DNA from: Bacteroidales bacterium
Lineage (GTDB): Bacteria; Bacteroidota; Bacteroidia; Bacteroidales; UBA7960
Assembly: GCA_007120675.1 (NCBI GenBank)
Contig: SKNE01000174.1
Coordinates: 1-6,422 of the forward strand
DNA: 6,422 bases
Reading direction: 5' to 3'
Shown one piece after another: positions 5,799 through 6,422 of this stretch. The first letter of the stretch is position 1. Every line of letters begins with the position of its first letter. The notes under the pieces are model-generated. The model did not search any database, was not told where the DNA came from, and saw nothing but the letters and a program-made list of their open reading frames with translations. Position numbers and translations under genes: made by a program.

Positions 5799-6395
5799 GT
5801 CCATCAAAGCCTCCCTGGTCCAAAACATCATGGGCTTATCCGTGTCGGACTTTTCCCCGATATCTCTCCAGCGGTAGGTGGTCATCATGCCGGGTTGCGG
5901 CACATAACCCCGTTTTTTCCAGAACCCATCCAGTGGCCGGTAACCAGATGGTCGCAAGGGATGATTCTCCGGCCGCTGCACGGCGAAAAAGGCCGTAATC
6001 CTGAAACGACCCAGCGAACGGGCATGCGCCTCGCGTTCATCGAAAAACGCGTGACCCAGTCCCCTCCCGCGATAAGCGGGCTGCAGGAGGGATTCACCAA
6101 AATAGAACACCTCGTCTACCGGCATGCCCCGGTCCAGGAAAGGCCGCTTCACCTCAGCGCTTTCCATATCCATGGGCAGGCCCGAGGAAGCACCCACCAC
6201 ATCATCACCGTCAAGCACAAGCACCATGACGGTATCGTCAGACTGGAGATAGGTGTCCAGGTATTTCTTTTCATATTCCATGTCTCCATCGTAGAGATAA
6301 GGAAATGAGCGAAATATGTCTATTCTAAGACGAGCCAGGTGGTGAATGTATGGCTGGATTCCAGGGCCGGAAACAGTTTTTATACTTAAGTCCAT
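5796..6395 (-). CDS. GNAT-family N-acetyltransferase
   Basis: The 199-residue protein belongs to the acetyl-CoA-dependent GNAT superfamily; its substrate is unknown. The fold markers are an N-terminal helix region LARLRIDIFRSFPYLYDG (20-37), a strand pair VMVLVLDGDDVVGASSGLP (56-74), the acetyl-CoA pyrophosphate loop YRGRGLGHAFFDERE (108-122, an R/Q-x-x-G-x-G/A motif with R109, G112 and G114), then RITAFFAVQRPENHPLRP (132-149) and a C-terminal FWKKRGY (158-164) typical of motif B. It ends in KPMMFW followed by a short tail and looks full length. The start at 6395 places LSIKTVSGPGIQPYI at the N terminus, which suits the family, but the frame stays open to the window edge (nine more codons), so an upstream start cannot be excluded. 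It runs convergently to pyrF with no spacer. I recall close relatives mainly from proteobacteria, so horizontal transfer is possible but untested. Confidence 0.9.
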   Translation of the reverse strand: MDLSIKTVSGPGIQPYIHHLARLRIDIFRSFPYLYDGDMEYEKKYLDTYLQSDDTVMVLVLDGDDVVGASSGLPMDMESAEVKRPFLDRGMPVDEVFYFGESLLQPAYRGRGLGHAFFDEREAHARSLGRFRITAFFAVQRPENHPLRPSGYRPLDGFWKKRGYVPQPGMMTTYRWRDIGEKSDTDKPMMFWTREALMD

Positions 6396-6412
6396 CTTAG
6401 CCTTGCTTTGTG

Positions 6413-6420
6413 TATCTTTG
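6413..6420 (+). promoter_or_regulatory. Probable -7 box (TATCTTTG) of a rightward gene beyond the window
   Basis: TATCTTTG followed by CA matches the Bacteroidota -7 consensus TAnnTTTG. A TTG at the usual distance (ending near 6389-6395) is not present, so the -33 half is weak. The orientation is away from the acetyltransferase and predicts a divergent gene starting shortly after 6422. A promoter for the acetyltransferase itself is not visible in the 27 bases between its start and the window edge. Confidence 0.4.
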
Positions 6421-6422
6421 CA

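Noticed and set aside
5895..6308. Plus-strand 137-codon open frame opposite the acetyltransferase
   Set aside because: The minus strand shows a complete GNAT motif set; the plus-strand peptide shows none.

Overview
The window reads as a chromosomal segment of a member of the Bacteroidota, probably close to the Bacteroidales. The evidence is a PorE-like envelope protein (TPR, beta-propeller, carboxypeptidase-regulatory-like and OmpA domains), the Bacteroidota forms of PurM and RF1, and promoter elements of the TTG-N20-TAnnTTTG kind used by the housekeeping sigma factor of this phylum. The sequence is moderately GC-rich for the phylum, so an environmental lineage is possible, but genus or family cannot be fixed from this window.

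Layout, left to right. (1) Positions 2-451 hold the 3' end of a gene whose start lies outside the window. Its visible part is almost entirely a 27-bp tandem repeat (twelve units, 68-391) encoding a Pro/Gly-rich, charged, probably disordered tail. (2) A 118-bp spacer (452-569) carries no recognisable promoter or terminator, but it has a 12-codon mini-ORF behind a good AAGGAG, and its stop overlaps the next start codon. (3) Positions 570-2627 encode a 685-residue secreted PorE-like protein that probably links an outer-membrane or type IX secretion complex to peptidoglycan. (4) purM (2624-3793) overlaps it by 4 bp (ATGA). (5) A well-formed promoter follows the purM stop directly and should drive prfA (3845-4918, release factor 1) and pyrF (4932-5795, OMP decarboxylase), which are 13 bp apart. 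(6) A GNAT acetyltransferase (5796-6395) lies on the minus strand. Its stop codon abuts that of pyrF inside the palindrome TGATCA. (7) The last bases hold a -7-like element pointing rightward, presumably for a gene beyond the window.

The five plus-strand genes look like one co-directional block with an internal promoter. An envelope gene is translationally coupled to purine synthesis (purM), followed by translation termination (prfA) and pyrimidine synthesis (pyrF). No tRNA, rRNA, CRISPR array, insertion sequence, attachment site, riboswitch or intrinsic terminator was recognised. The three housekeeping genes are ordinary. The least explained elements are the repeat-tailed protein at the left edge, the leader mini-ORF, and the zero-spacing convergent junction. 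I see no convincing new multi-gene system here.
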